From contig VZTI01001048.1 of the NCBI GenBank assembly GCA_013397865.1, forward strand, positions 594,814 through 658,813: a stretch of 64,000 nt of DNA, written 5' to 3'. Under the pieces are notes generated by a model that was not told where the DNA came from, made no database searches, and saw nothing but the letters and a program-made list of their open reading frames with translations. Made by a program: the position numbers and the translations under genes. Origin of the DNA: Struthidea cinerea. Lineage: Eukaryota > Chordata > Aves > Passeriformes > Corcoracidae. Below are positions 1 to 13,800 of the stretch, piece after piece. Positions within the stretch are counted from its first letter, which is position 1; the number at the start of each line of letters is the position of its first letter.

Positions 1-3000
1 GAACCAAGGGGGCACAGCCTGCACAGCCCAAGAGGCAACAAAAGGCTGGAAAGCTGGAAGTGGCTAGGGCTGGGCATGGCACCCTGATGAGCATCCAGGA
101 GGGAATTTGACCTGCACTGCTGCACGCTCAGGCAGAGGGCCCAGTCCTCTGCCTGGTTTTCATTTATTTGAGAGGAGGATTCTGAAATATGGCCAAGAAC
201 AGCTGCAATAAAAGCAGTCAAATGACGATTAAAAAAAAATAAATTGCTAGCCCTTCATTCCCAGTTGAATGATGTGAAGCCTTGAGCTCATCCCGGAAAT
301 CTTCTTTCGCAGCAGTCATCACATCTCCATCACTTGGCACTTCTCCTCAGGGCCAAGGTGGGAAAAGTCCTCTGGATCCTGTCCCCAGATTCAGTCAAGA
401 AGCCTTGGTGATTCTGGCACACTGCTCTGTGCCTTGAGGAGTGGTTATTCAATCCAGCCAGCCTCGGGAAAAGCAGCTGGGATAGCCAGGCAAGCTGAGA
501 ACGTGGTACACTGAGCATGGGGGTACAAAATCAGCAATGAGCTCTGCTGCCCACTCATCCCAACCTGGATCATGGAAGCATCCGTCCCCACCAAGCACAG
601 CTGTGGGGTGTCCTCAGATCAACTTGCTCTCTGCTACATGGGAAGTGCTTCCAGCTCCCTCCTGACTGCCCTCCTTGCTCCTGCTGCTGGAGCTGCAGCT
701 GGTAGGTTTGGGTTGGGCAGCAGAGGGACACTGTGTGGCCATGCAATATGTGGGGCTGTGGTTGCTGATGGAGGTGTCTTATCTCTTTCTTTGTAAAATG
801 AGCTAAAGAAAGTGTGTGGGATCCAGCACTGATGGGTTCGAAGAGGTCTTTTTGTAACCACCAGAGAAGCTTGTATAATTCTGGGTGGTGGGGTTGCTTT
901 GAGGCAATGCTTCAGTTTTGGGATATGTGTTTTCATTTCGTGTTGGCTGAATGCATTTCACAAGAACAAAGTCATCTGGTAGCAGCCAGCGCAGGATACT
1001 GAGACCTGCCTGGGCTCTGGCCTGCAAGGGGAGAAGTCTGTGCACGTGTCCCTCTCCTGCCTTGTTTACAGGAATTTTGCCATCCAGATTCCCTCAGCAA
1101 GAGCAAAGCAAACTCGCAGGACCCTCCTCACCTTGTTCCTCTGCCTCAGGAAGAGTCCTGACACGGTTCAAGAAACAACAATGACCTACCCTGCCCCACA
1201 TACAAAAACTTGCATGAAACAACTTGAGTTTAATCATTTAAGCTGCGTTTGAAGTGTTTAAAGGGGAAAAGTAGCTCTGTCTGCTGGAGCAGGGGAAGAA
1301 GCCGTGTTCCATTCCTATGTCTGGGTGTCATGTAATGGGTTTTATTCCTGCATGGTTTTGGGTTTTTGGGTTTGTCTCTTTCTTGCTTTCTTTCTTTGTT
1401 TTTCTACCCCCCGGTCTAGGCAAAGTCAATAACCTCATCAAAGTTACTGCTTTAAGTGGCTTTGGTGCTGAATGACTCCTCTCTGCATTTCAGGGTGTTT
1501 GTGAAGAGGTCTCATTTCAAGTTACAGGATTATAAAGTGACACTGAATTATTTGGTCTTCTTGATTAGAAGACAGAGGTGGCTGAAACACAAAGACCCCT
1601 TTTGGCATGTTGGTAAGTGCAAAGCCCTAGAAAAATGAAGTAACCAAAACACTCGCTGTGCTCCCTTACCAGATAAAAACTCATCCTATTCAGCTGCTTA
1701 CAAGTTCTGAAGTCTAAAAACAAACTTGAGAGTAGGCTTTAGGATTTAATTAGCTGAGTGTCTTGAGAGCTATCCCAGGAGCTGGGATCATGAACCAGAA
1801 CCAAAGGAGCACAGTGAGAGGGGCAGAGGCTCAGTGCTCAGCTGCGCATGATGGCACAGCTCGGACACTGCTGGCCAGTGCCACAGTCACAGCACTGCAG
1901 CATCACCACTGCTGTTACTTGCTGTAGCAGCACCTGGAGGCAAAAGCTCTGTTGAGTCAAATACTGAGGAAGCAGGTAACAAAAATGCAGGCCCTGCTCC
2001 AAAGACAATTTCCAACCTTCCTGTCAGAGCTGCTTTTCAGGGCATTTTTAATATTTTTTCCAGGCCAGAGCGAAAGAATGGATGAGATCCATGCTGTTAC
2101 AGGACAGGGTGCCTTATTTATCTGCTTGTCCCAGTCCCCAAATATGTAGTTTGATCAGCTTCCCAGCTGGCTGGTCCCATTTTACTGCAGTTTCTCCTGT
2201 TGGCACTGCCAGCCTTCCCTTTCCAATGCCAGTCTCGTTGGATAACTGCTTGCAAATGGCTGCTGCGGGCGCCTCCTTTCGCCTTCCACCCCAGCCACGA
2301 AGCTTTTATGAAGTGTACAAACTCAGAGGAACGGCACAGCTGCTGTGTGAAGGCTGTCGAGATGGCTGTTTCCATGTGCAGGGGTCCTAGAAAGGACCTT
2401 GCCCCTCCTCGCTGGGCCCTGGTGCGATACCGCGGCAGCTGTGCATGGGAGCGCTGCTGGCCCTGGGCAGGACCGGCTGCCAGCAGGACGGAGCTGCAGG
2501 AAAGGCTGGCTGCCAGCACCCTGCTCCCCTCGCCCTGCTGGCCCAGTGTAAGTCGCTCAGGCGTACGTGGCACCTTTTGGGGGCTGCAGCCCATTTGAGC
2601 AGTGCGTGATGCTTTCCCGTCCCTTTCGGGCGGGACGCGCCATGGGGCAGTGCCCGCTCGGGACTGTGCTGTGCCAGGCACCCTTGCTGGGCCCCAGCAA
2701 ACCGGGAAAACTCCAGCTCCTTCTGAGCACGGCACCGCATCTCTAATGAGAGGGCTCGGCTGCCTGCAAGGTAGGAGAAGGTAATGCACAATGACCTTTT
2801 GCAGGCTCAGCAGCCTCCACAGGAACTTTCCTAAATTCAGACGCAGTCTTGCTCATTGGCAGTCTGATTTTCAGGGCGGCAGAGGGCTCAGCAGCTCAAC
2901 TCACACCCTGAGTGCTTTGGGGAGACAGGCCTCTCCTGAGTAGCCAGTGTGAGCGACCTGCTCCCTCTCTTCCAAACATGAATTTTTCCGGGCCCCAGGA

Positions 3001-3880
3001 GGAGAAAAAACCTTGCAGGCTTGTGAAGGGGTAAGAAACACTCCTACTGAAACGAGCACCTTCCTTTCCCAGCCCTCCCCAGGCTGCAGTGCTCACCACC
3101 TCTTCAGCTCCCAGACTCTCTTCTATTACGATAAATAATTTGCCTAATGCAGCCCAAACCCAAGCAATTGCAGTGCAGTAGCATGGATGTACGGTTACAC
3201 CCAGGCTCACGTGGGAAAGGGAGTACCTGCTGATGTGCCCCACTAATTTCAAGATTATACCCAACACATAAGTTTCTCAGAATCTGCCCAAACGTTATTA
3301 AAAAATATGATCAGTAACTGCCTGCTTCACAGGGTCTAAATTATTTTCTATCTTTGTGACGCTAGAGAGCTTGAAAATTCCCATGTTTCGCACAAAGCAT
3401 ACCACAGTGTAACATGGGGAAGAGTCATGTCCTTGTACTGATGAAGAATAGCTTGTAAATGTAATGTGCCACCACTGGAACATGTTTGTGGTTGAAACCC
3501 TGTCTCGGAGCACTGCAGTCATTGTCTAAAGAAGCCCCAAACTTCTTTAAAAACAACCTAAACATTCAAAGAAAGTTCTTTGGAAAGTAAAGTGTAAAGC
3601 AGATGTCTCAGGGCTGGAGCCTGCGTGTTCAGAGCCTGCAGCCGACCCTGCTGCGTGTTAACCATCACGGTCCAGGTTGCTGCGTGTAACCACGTTCTAG
3701 AGCAACAAGGCAAAAAGAAAAGCCGGGAGCAAAGGGAAGCAGTAAGGACAGCCTCCAGTTCACCCTGCTCGCTGCACAGCTCTCCCCAACCCACCCTGAT
3801 CAAACACACTTGATAGATACTTACATCCCATTTGATAGCGCTGATCCTGTGTCCCCTCGGTAACGTCTCTGCAGCGGGCT
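1..3880. other. Non-coding stretch, no recognisable gene
   Basis: I find no exon matching a protein family I know on either strand. Open frames here are short or of low complexity, and none continues across plausible splice sites into a conserved domain. The longest, a 223-codon minus-strand frame at 2118-2789, is rich in Ala, Gly, Pro, Arg and Ser and carries no motif, as expected for a chance frame in GC-rich DNA. The stretch may hold introns or untranslated exons of a gene starting at the GC island just downstream, but nothing seen proves that. Confidence 0.55.
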
Positions 3881-3929
3881 GCCAAGCAGGCACATCTGGA
3901 TGTAGTTAGCGTGAGACATTCCTCAGCCT

Positions 3930-4165
3930 TCCAGCGGAGCCGAGGAAAGCCTCGGGGCGCGGAGCAGCGCTGGCTGCGGCGCGCTCGGGGCCGTTCCCCG
4001 CTGCAGCGAGCGGAGCTGCCCGCGCCGGCCGGGCCCGGGGTGCGANNNNNNNNNNNNGGGCCAGCGGGGCCGGGGAAGCAGCGCCCCGTCCAAGCCCTGA
4101 CACGTGATCGGGCTGGGGAGCGCCGATGGCTCCAGCGCCCCGCGGGACAGGGCGGAGGTGTCGAG
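3930..4165. promoter_or_regulatory. GC-rich CpG island, probable promoter of an unassigned transcript
   Basis: About 230 bases are very GC- and CpG-rich against an AT-rich background, with a 12-base N gap at 4046-4057. A CACGTG E-box lies at 4101-4106. In birds such islands usually mark promoters, and the other islands in this window sit at gene starts. No start codon here opens a recognisable protein, so the transcript and its direction are unknown. It could be the untranslated first exon of a gene leaving the window to the left, or the start of a long non-coding RNA. Confidence 0.5.
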
Positions 4166-4169
4166 AGAT

Positions 4170-7100
4170 GGAACGCACGGCCAGGTTGGGGACTTCCACC
4201 AATTCTGCAAAAAGGCTTCTTTTTTCTCCGCCCCACCCCCCCCAATTTTTTTTTAAATAGGAAATGTAGTAATTTTTCTGAGTTTCTTTTCCTTTTCCTT
4301 CTACGCTTTAGCTTTTTTTTTTTTTTCTTAATTCCCTAGTGAGTATTTATCTCTGCAAAGAGTCAAATTGAAAAATTGAGGTTGGGTTCAGCTCAGAAGT
4401 TGAATCCACTTAGGGGTTGGTTTCTTTTTTTTCTGGTAGGGAAATGATGGGAGGGTGTGCGCCGAACAATGCGGAGGCTGAAGACAGATTCAAGGGTCCT
4501 TTCCAAAACCTGGAATAACAACAAAAAAAACCCCAACCCCGCTTTTTTTTTTTTTTAATTTAATTTGAAATACTTCAAAACAGTTTTTATTTGGAGTCAA
4601 ATCTAAATTGCTATCACTACTGATCTGCCAGCTGAGCCCTTCCCATCCCTGTGGCTGTTTCTTTGTCTCTGCAGTGTAAACAATGACCCTTATTCCTCTA
4701 AAAGAGGCCAAGTGTCTGGAGAGTGCCCAGACCGCAGCCACTTTAGGAAGCAAAGTTTTTCATTTACTTGTCATAAAAGCAGGTTTTGATCTACCCTGTT
4801 GTTTTCACGAACACCTCTTTTAAAAACGTAATGTAAAAATCCCTTTTTGTAAGCATCTGTGCTTTTTTTGATATATTTTTATTTCAACTCAGGTGTTGTG
4901 CTTTACTGAACACACTGTCTCACGAAGAGTGGGTTCCTGATGGGTCACCCTTGGATGCTGCAGGTTGGGAAAGTCCTTTCCTCATGAGTGGCAGCTGCCT
5001 GAACAGCACAGCTAATTAGAAACCTCAGCCATAAACGTTACTTAGCTTCAGCTTTCCCTGTGCCAGCCCAAGGTACCTCTGTTCTTTTCTTCTGCAGCAG
5101 CAGCCCCAGGCTACTTTTCATCCCTGTTCTGTAAGGAGGCAGATGATGGTCACAGAGGCAAAGACCAGGCTCCTGTCTGCCTTTCCTCAGAGGCGCTGGC
5201 TGTGGAGGGAGGGGGACTGCTCCCTGAAACCACCGGGGACTCACAGCAGTTATTTCCACCATGACCCCTCACCCAGGTTTTGGGACCTGCCACCCTTTTT
5301 GCTTGCTCCCAAGGGGTGAGAGTGAAAACAGAGGCTTTCATTGATATGCGGTGCCTTTGTGGCTGCCGTGGCTTGGAGAGTTACGCAGGGAGCTTGGAGG
5401 TGGAGGAGTTTCTCTATGGGTGCTTCTACTTGGTGGTTGTCTCCCTGGACCTTGTTCCCTGGGCACTGATCCATGGCTGGTTTATTCTCACTGCCAGCAA
5501 AGGTGCCCTTGGTCCATCCTGGGCTGTGTCACTGTCTTACAGGACTGGGTCAGTGATCTCACTGACCCTCCTCAGTAGGGCAGCTCTGTTGAGCCCAGGT
5601 TGGTGTGTCCTTGCAGCTGCTGTAGGGCAGAGCCCTGCTCCCCTCGCTGTGTTCCTGCAGGCATCGAGCCATGCAGTTGGGAATACAGCTTTGTTGTAGA
5701 TAAAGAAGGGCTGATCTTGTGATTTTCAAACAGTGTTTGAAATTTAACAGATTCAGGGTAAAATACATCTCTGCTCAAGTTCACGGCAAAAGGAATGTCC
5801 TCGGATTCAGCTGTCCAGTGGCTTCCTGTGCAAAGCTGCTGGAGATTTTATGTCTCAGCTCCTTGGCTCCTACCAACGGGGCAGCCTTGTGGGAGAGCTC
5901 ACTGGTAGCGAGGCACTTGGGATTACAGCGGTTGCTGTGGCCTCAGAGGAGCCCCAGATATCCAACAGCACTGAAAGAAACACAGTGAGCTCCTCCAGGT
6001 GCCAGGGGTGGGACAAACCTCCCCTTTTGGCCATGCTGGCTGAAAAAGGCTCAGCAAAGCACTAAGTGGAAACTGAACAAACACAGAGGCTTGCTTTGGT
6101 TTTGTAATCAGAGCCGATCCCTTGCAGGTGGGGCACCAGGCTTGGCATGTCAGTAGAAATGTGTGACTTTGAGCAGGACCCTGTTGTGCATCCCCCCTTA
6201 AGCTGGATACTCCTCTGGAGCTGGTGATCACCAACGTGGCCAGAACTTCAGTGACCCCTGTTCTTACTACTGCAGTTAAGTGTTCAATGAAAGTCTCTGA
6301 GGCAGTTTTCATCAAAAGTATATATTTATTTATAAAAAAGAATGGGGGAAAAATATATATACCAAAGTGCTTTTTCTATAAAAGACAATTCCTTGGAGGC
6401 TGAATGTCCTAGCCCCAGGTATGCCTGGCATTGCAGTCCATAGCTGTAGATGGCTGATCCAGATCTGATGCTGAATATCATGGGAATTTGGAATTAGAAG
6501 GTCAGCAAGGGATTTTTCCACTGAAAACTAAGAGACATTAACCACACATCTTGTACAGGTTCCTATTAGAGATGTACAGCCAGATCCCTTCAGTGGGTTT
6601 AAAATTCAATCCAGAGAAGAAAAAAAATATTTTTGACTCTAGGCCTTTAATTGCTTCACTGTTTGAGTCTCTCTCCATACAAAAGGCACGTGGCCAGACC
6701 CCTGTCCAGTGTAAAGCACCAGTGTCATGCACACACTCCAACATGTGGGTTAGACTCAAGAAACCCTCTTGACTCCCATTCTTGTATCTCTGTGGTTTAA
6801 GGAGTACAATACCAGAGGCTCATGGCTCCATCAGAATTTTCAGGAAAACTAAGTCAGCAATTTTAGTGAATTTGAGGCTCCTCATTCTGTCCATGCTCAC
6901 TTCTGGTTTCAGAGTCTGTGGGCAGCTGCTGCGGTGTGGTTCCTTTGGGAGGGGAGACAACGACCCAGGCAGCAGGACAGCTCCTCAATGCTGAACCTGG
7001 CTTTGAAATGGATGGCAAAATTAACAGATATTTTCCTCTGAGACAATTTTGTGCCAGGGTATCCTGTCAGGTTTGCTTCTATCAGATGCCTCATGTCAAA

Positions 7101-10100
7101 GTGTATCTGGTGAGCATTTTAACTTCACTCTCCTCTTTGTTATCATCTCTTTGAACACTGTAGATCAGCTATGTCAAAACAAATCATTCAAATTCTCCTT
7201 TGGATGGATCTTTTATTCCTTCTGGCAGACTGAAAGGAGACTCCTTCAAATCTGAAACATGGTTAAAACTACAAAAACAATCTGTACCACAAAAAAAAGC
7301 CCTCTTGGATCTCTTCCTGTAAGCACGATTTGGCCTGATTTCTGCTGTTTGTTTTATATTTTTTCTATTTTAGATTTTATATGCAGCTGATTAGCACCTT
7401 TATTTACTTTAAATACTGTGTTTGATTCTGAAACATCACCACCACACCTGAAAATACTTTTTTCACAGATACTTCTCAGTATATCGAGAAGAGCAGTTAC
7501 TGGGATAAGGCCAAATTCTCCAGCAGCAGCACTGCCCATGGCTTATCTCCCGCCATGATGATGTCTGGTCTTGGAAAAGGAGGTGTGAAACAGCCACTGC
7601 TATGTCCTAAACCGTGCCACGGGCTCAATACAATTCCACCATGGAATATCACTGAAAAGCCCTTTTCCTTCAAGCCTCTGCAATGAAGGCACCTGTGAAT
7701 GCTGTTAAAGATTATGATATTCCAGAAAGGTTGCCAGGGGCTCCAGCACTTAATGGCACTTCTGACAGGGAATATGTGAGTAAGAGGAAATATACATGCC
7801 AAGTGCTGGCAGAAAGAAAATGTACAACGCTTGCATTCAGAAGAAAGCATTCATGGTTAGTCCTCTGTAAAAGAGTAATAGCAGCAAAAAAGTTTTCTGG
7901 ACTTGAAGTAGATGCTGAATAATAAGACTTTCTCATTTTGAGCATTAACAGCTGTTACAAAAACTAGTAATTGTCACTACTCAGTGGCTGCCTTATATGT
8001 GCAAGTTGTGCACATGAATAGCTGGTCTGAGAGCTTAGAAATATTCATTACAAATGAGACAGCAGGCTATGCATATGACCTTGTTTTCTTAAAAAAGTCA
8101 TTTCTGCAAAATCAAGAGCAAACCCTCTTGCTCTTAAAGTAATTTTCAAGTTTCTGATTTTTTAATTTTTTAAAATATGATTGCTCAGGTGGGTTTCTGC
8201 CAAGCAGAGTTCCCCAGCTGGGATCTGGCAGGAAAGCTAAATGTTTTGAGGTATGGTTCCACAGCAGCCTAAATTAGCTAAGATCAGCACCACTGTGTCA
8301 GTCCTAAAAGCAAAACAGTCAGAGAGGTAATTGCTTCATTTTGGGAAGAGCACTGGTACTGCTGGAAGGGAGAGGGTAGGATGTGGAGCAGGAAGGAGGA
8401 GATGAGACTGCAATGGCACTTGTAAAATATGTAAAATGTAAAATGGCTTAATAAAAGGTGATGGAGCCACAGTCTTTGCAGAGATGGGGCCTGCCTGAAG
8501 TCCTGCTTCCTTGGAAGCTAAGGGCAAGATGGAAGCAGATTCACTCACACCCTGAAAACCTTCTCCCCATCCTTAACCCCCTTCCTTACCTTTCCTGGCT
8601 CTGTATGTAACCTTGGGGGTTCAAAATCTGCAGAAAATGAGTAATTTTCTTACTTACACTTAGGCTTACACTAAGGATGTGATACTCAGCTCATCTGAGG
8701 CACATGGGTCCCAGCCGGGTCAAAGCTGGCCATCTAAATCCTGCCCATCCAGGTCTCCAGTGACCGATGCTCACAGCAGGTGTTCCAGCAGAAGGCAAGG
8801 GAACGTCTCCAGCCCCAGGAGCTCGGATCTGAGCCCACACCCGAATCCAAGGTTGTGTTCCTCCTTGCTGAATTACAGCTTTGACTCCAGGCAGGAGCAA
8901 GATGTGAGTTGTGGTTTAAAAGGCCATCAGGCCCTGACTCAGAGTTGTTCCTACCATGACTGCCAGCAGCCAGACATTTGCATGTGCACACAAACTTTGT
9001 GTGTGTGGCCAGAGCCACCCTCTGCATCTGAAATCATTTCCACGGCCCACTGGCTATTCCCACAGATGGGAAGGGCAAAAAAGGATAGAATTGGTAAAAA
9101 CCTATCAGGAAAGCACTGGGAATATGTAAAAGGTAATTGAGCTGCTGTTGTGCTTCATGGGACCCGTGTCATGCCAGACACTCGTTGCTCTGTGTGTTGT
9201 TACGGCAAAGGTGCAGCTGCTCTGTTGCAGTCTGCATCAGCCATACCAGGGGACACTCAGCTTCTCCCACTGGAACAGAAAGCAGGAGTCAACCTTGGGG
9301 TTTGGGAGATTTGTCTCTTAAACCATTTTTACCCTAAAAATCAGTGCAGGTAAATCCAGGCACAGTGACAGCTGATGCTCGATTGTCACACAGTGACAGC
9401 AGTGCCAGGGAGAGGCTCTCTGTAGATCCTGACACCTGTGGGACACAGCAGGGTGAGCTGTCCCCTCCAGGGGCCCAGCAGGCCGAGGGTGGGTGGTTAG
9501 GAAGTGAGTGAAGGCACAAGCAGCCAACTGGGTCAGGTGATTGCTCAGCTCTGTGGGCTCAGGATGGCATTTGATGATGCTGCAATGCACCTGAGAGCAG
9601 CAGTTCCAATCCATGCTCCACAGGTAACTTGCTGACGAAGAGAGTGTTTTCCTTCCAGCACTTGGAAGTGCTTTGCTTTCCACAGCTGCAGGCTCCCTCA
9701 GGCTGGCAGGCAAGAGCTAATTAACATATTACTGTCTACCACAGATGAGAAAAAGTTGACAATCATTGTCTGAATTTGAGTTTGTCCATATTGTTTGTTC
9801 AGTGCCTGCCACTTGTTCTACAGCAGCAATCTTTTACTCTTTGGAAGATTATGGCTGTCCCAGGTAGAAGGAGAACCTCCGGGTGGTGAGAGGTGGGAAG
9901 GAGCTACAATAGAGCACGGTAGAACAGATACTCTTGCCATAGATGTTCTTTGTTCTTCAAAAAAAGAAGGAAAACAATATAAAATTGACTTTTCCTTACT
10001 TTTCCTTTTGTCTTTACTTGATGTCATGGCTGAGGGCAAAAATGTTTTCAGTATAAAAACGCATTGCAGCTCTCCAGGTGATGGCCCTGGACACAGCCTG

Positions 10101-10490
10101 AGAAGCACTGGCATTGTCTGCTTCCCAGAGAAATTCTATGAGAAGCCTTGCTTGCTTTTCTCCTCTCCCTCATTCTCCCCTAGGGCTTTCTGTCTGGCTG
10201 CTTCCCTGTCACAGTCCTGAAGGAAGTTACCTTCCCTTCCTTCAGTCCTGAAGGAAGTCAGGGTGAAAGCCTCTCACCAGTTCACAGGAAGGTAGTGCTC
10301 TATTTCTGGAAACACAATGAAATAAGGAAAGTCAGAGGTCCAAGCTGGCTTCTGCCAACACAGAACCTCTCCCCTGAGCATTCCCACCTAGATGGAAACC
10401 TGTGGTGATATTCAGGACTTTACATTCCCAGACACTGGCAGCAGTTTCATACAGTAGCTAAAGCAGGAAAGCCCTTAGCAATGGCACTGT
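4170..10490. other. Intergenic / TRADD 3' flank, no recognisable gene
   Basis: The stretch is AT-rich with homopolymer runs of A, C and T at 4220-4560. I see no open frame with a domain or a chain of compatible exons. The part nearest 10.5 kb should contain the TRADD 3' untranslated region, since TRADD is transcribed right to left and stops at 10501, but no convincing minus-strand AATAAA stands out close to the stop. A 16-base sequence, cagtcctgaaggaagt, occurs twice at about 10212-10255. Confidence 0.5.
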
Positions 10491-10500
10491 CCTTTAGGCT

Positions 10501-10808
10501 CTAGGAGCAGTCCTCATTGGAATGGAGGCCCAGGAGCTCCTCAGCCAAGCTGACGAGACCGTTTTCTTCCAGGGCTGCGATCAGTCGCGCTATTGTGGCC
10601 TTCTTGCCCTCGGACTGGATGAACCTGAGGAGCATCTGATAGGCTTGTTCATAGAGTCCCTCTCGGTCATACTCCAGGGCCAGGTTGTCAATGACAGGGT
10701 CACGCAGGGCCCGGCAGGATTTCTGCAGAGAGCGACCCACTTGCTTCCACTTCTTGGACACGGACTTGGCAAACTTCTGGTGGTCGTCTGGTGTGATTGT
10801 TCTGTTGT
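10501..10808 (-). CDS. TRADD: TRADD last coding exon (death domain)
   Basis: This exon follows a CCCCTTTCAG acceptor and ends in TAG. It encodes about 102 residues covering nearly the whole death domain, the surface that in known TRADD contacts TNFR1, RIPK1 and FADD. The conserved GRSL, CRALRDP and EREGLYEQA-type motifs are intact, and no stop or frameshift interrupts it. Confidence 0.96.
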
Positions 10809-13800
10809 CTGAAAGGGGCAGAGGCCAGGTAAGACATAGAAGTTTCATGGCTGATGTGATGCAGCTTGGGCCAGTTCAAGGTTTGGTCAATATTCTGTGG
10901 AGCAGGGAGTCTGAGCTCTCTGCCTTGCCCAGCTATTCCCTTACAGAAATCCTCCCACAACAACAAAGCATCTGGGCTTGCCCCTACCCTGCAAGCTTGG
11001 GAAGGCCTGTTTTCTTTTTTTCTCCCTCAGAACTGTCCTGTGGTTTGCCAGAGCTATTTTTTAAATTTTTTTTCTGATGGACACCCTCTTAATTTGTTTT
11101 AGCCTTTCAAAGGCAACTTAGTAAGGCCTTTTTGACAAAGTCCCCTGTTCCCTACCTAAGCATCCTCAAAATACTGAAATGCTGACAGGAGCTCTCTCCT
11201 CAGCTGTTTAGCACTGGAGACTGTGCACAGCTTAAGCAAGCTCAGAAATTATCTAGCTTATCTCAAGCTGATACTGCTATGTGAGACTGTCTGAAAGTTC
11301 TCTGTAGAGACAGACCCTAAAGCCAGCTGGTGAACTGAAGGAGCCTGGAGAAATCAGTCCTGTCTGAAAGTAGGGCTGAGGGTGCCCACAGTAACTTCCC
11401 CAGTCTGATCCAGTCTACACTATTAACTCACCTCAACCAAGTGACAAGGAAGAAGAGAAAAATACTCCATATTCTTCCTTCCAGTATTTATTTTAAAATG
11501 TGAGGAACATGGAAGGAACACAGACTCTGAAACATCTGGTTCTGTGCCACCCCAGAAAAGAAAACAGGTTGAGGCCTGATCTGAAGCACCATGGCAGTAT
11601 CTTAGGGCTACTGCAATTCCTTCCTTACGGGATGCTGGGAAATCCTTGGTTTATCTGAGGTAGACCCCAATATGTAGTCATGATAATTCTCCCTCATGGG
11701 CTGTGAGGCAGACCAAGGGCTCTGTTGATCAGCTCTAGCTACTCACCAAACTGCTGTCCCTGAAAGATGAAGGTGACATGTGGGGGAAAGGAGCTGCCTT
11801 GAGGAGGATAAGGCAGAGATAAGCAATCTTTTCCAGCCACGTTGTTGTTGGTGCTCTGGTGAAACATCAGGCTCTTGAGGCATTCCTCCAGCTCCATGAT
11901 CTCCTCATCTGGCAGGCGGTCAGGCTGTAATGCAAACGGCATCAGTAACTCCTGCCAGGGCCACCACCTTGCAAAGCTGTAGATGCTGGTGTCAAGAGAT
12001 GAGCAATGAGATATAGCATGAGCTGTCAACCAGCCAAATGAGATGGTCTATTGGAGCTCTGGCTGTAAATGTGTGGATCTGAATCTGTAATGTGATGTGA
12101 TATGAAATAGACAATCTCTCCCTCCTGGGTTTCTCACCTGCAGCAGTGAGTGCTTACAAGTTGCACAAAACTGCTACTAGCCCACGTTCATTTCCAGCAG
12201 CCCCTAGCAAGAATTAGGGTGCACTGCAGGCAGCAAGGCTTCTTCCAACTCCATAGGAGGGTCAGACCCACAGAACAGGGTGACCTGATCCAACAGCTCA
12301 TGGCCACCCAAGCAGGCAGCTCCTGTTACCCACCTTCTCTCTCTCTCTGCCCCTCTGCTCCCTAAGGTTTGCTGTTCCTGGGTCCTCACCAAGCCAGTTT
12401 TTTTCACTAGCCAAGAGAAAATTAGTCTGACCTCCAAAAAGCAGGTAATGAGAAAAGGAGTAAAGAAGGCAAAGCACATGGGAAGAGTCAAACCTGGCAG
12501 TGCTGTGCCTCAGTCAGAGCTAAACACTGGTTTAGCTCACTTACAGCAGGTACCCAGCACTGCTCTCAGCTGCTGATGGCTGTGCCCCAGTGCCGTCTCT
12601 CTGCCTGTTGCACTGTTAGGCAGGGGTCAGACTGAGTCACTTTTGGGGAACTGAGAATAAGCCCCTTTCTTTTGTTCAGTCAGCTAGTTCAGCACAGGGA
12701 GGGAGCAGCAAGCGACAGGTCACAGAGTATGGGATATCACATGTTGTTTGGTTTGGGGATGAAAGGTTTGAGTTTCATTCTCTGCACTTACAGAAAAGCA
12801 ACCTGGCAAAACATGCTCTTGTGCCTGATATTCCTGAGTAGATAGTGAGTGCCTGTTTCTCAGGACCATTTAGAGGAACCAGAGCTAAAGTTCCAGATGG
12901 AAAAAAAAAAAGAGGAGGGGAACAAGTCAGAGAGTTTAATCATGTCAAGTGCCTTGTAGTGAGATGACAAGATCTCACTGTTCTTGCAAGCAAGATTAGA
13001 GTGCCAGTGCCAAAATATGCAGTGAGACAGATGTTAGAGGAGAGAGAGGGACTTTGCCTTCAGAAGGATAGCCTACTCCTGCTGACAGCAGATGCTGTGT
13101 GTCCCCACTCTGACACAAGTTGTTGGTGTGATGTGCAGTGTTTGCACTCACTTCATTGCTCATTTCCAGCTGCCGTTACCTTTGCCGCTCTGGGAGGAGG
13201 TGGTGTGTGAGGCAGGGGAGGGAGGTGCAGAGCAGTGATGGTTCCACCCAGGACTGTCCTCTCTGCCTGCCTCACAGCTGTATTGAGGCACACTTGTGCC
13301 CTCAGCTGCGCCGTCTAGAACTCCTTGTCCCAGTGGGAATAACAGCCATACCAGCTGTTATACACAGAAGCCACAGTGAGTTAGCAGGATCTTTGTAGGC
13401 GGCTTTAGGTAACTCTATTGCCCTTCCAGAAAAGTGCACAGCTCTTTTCTGAGAAAGGGAAGAGCTATTTCTCCACATTAGTTAAGAGCTGAAGGACAGA
13501 GAAATTTGTTAACCCAACATGCTGCATCAGAACAAGATTTGCACCCACCTTTTCAAGCCCTGTGTCACCCCTCCTCATTGCTGCCCAGCTTCCCTCCCTC
13601 TCCCACTCACCTTTTCTCTGTAGATGCACTCCAGGCAATGATCCTCATCCTTCAGCATCCTGTCAAGGTGCTCACCGCCAGCCTTCAGCTCCATTTCGAG
13701 AGTCACTGTGGTCGTAGCCAAGGAGAGCTGGAGGTGACTCTGGAGGGACTTCTGGAGTGCTCCTTCCCGGTAACTCCGCAGGAAGCGGCAGCAGTTCTCC

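Noticed and set aside
2118..2789. 223-codon minus-strand open frame
   Set aside because: GC-rich chance frame with no motif, no splice context and an overlapping frame of equal quality on the same strand.
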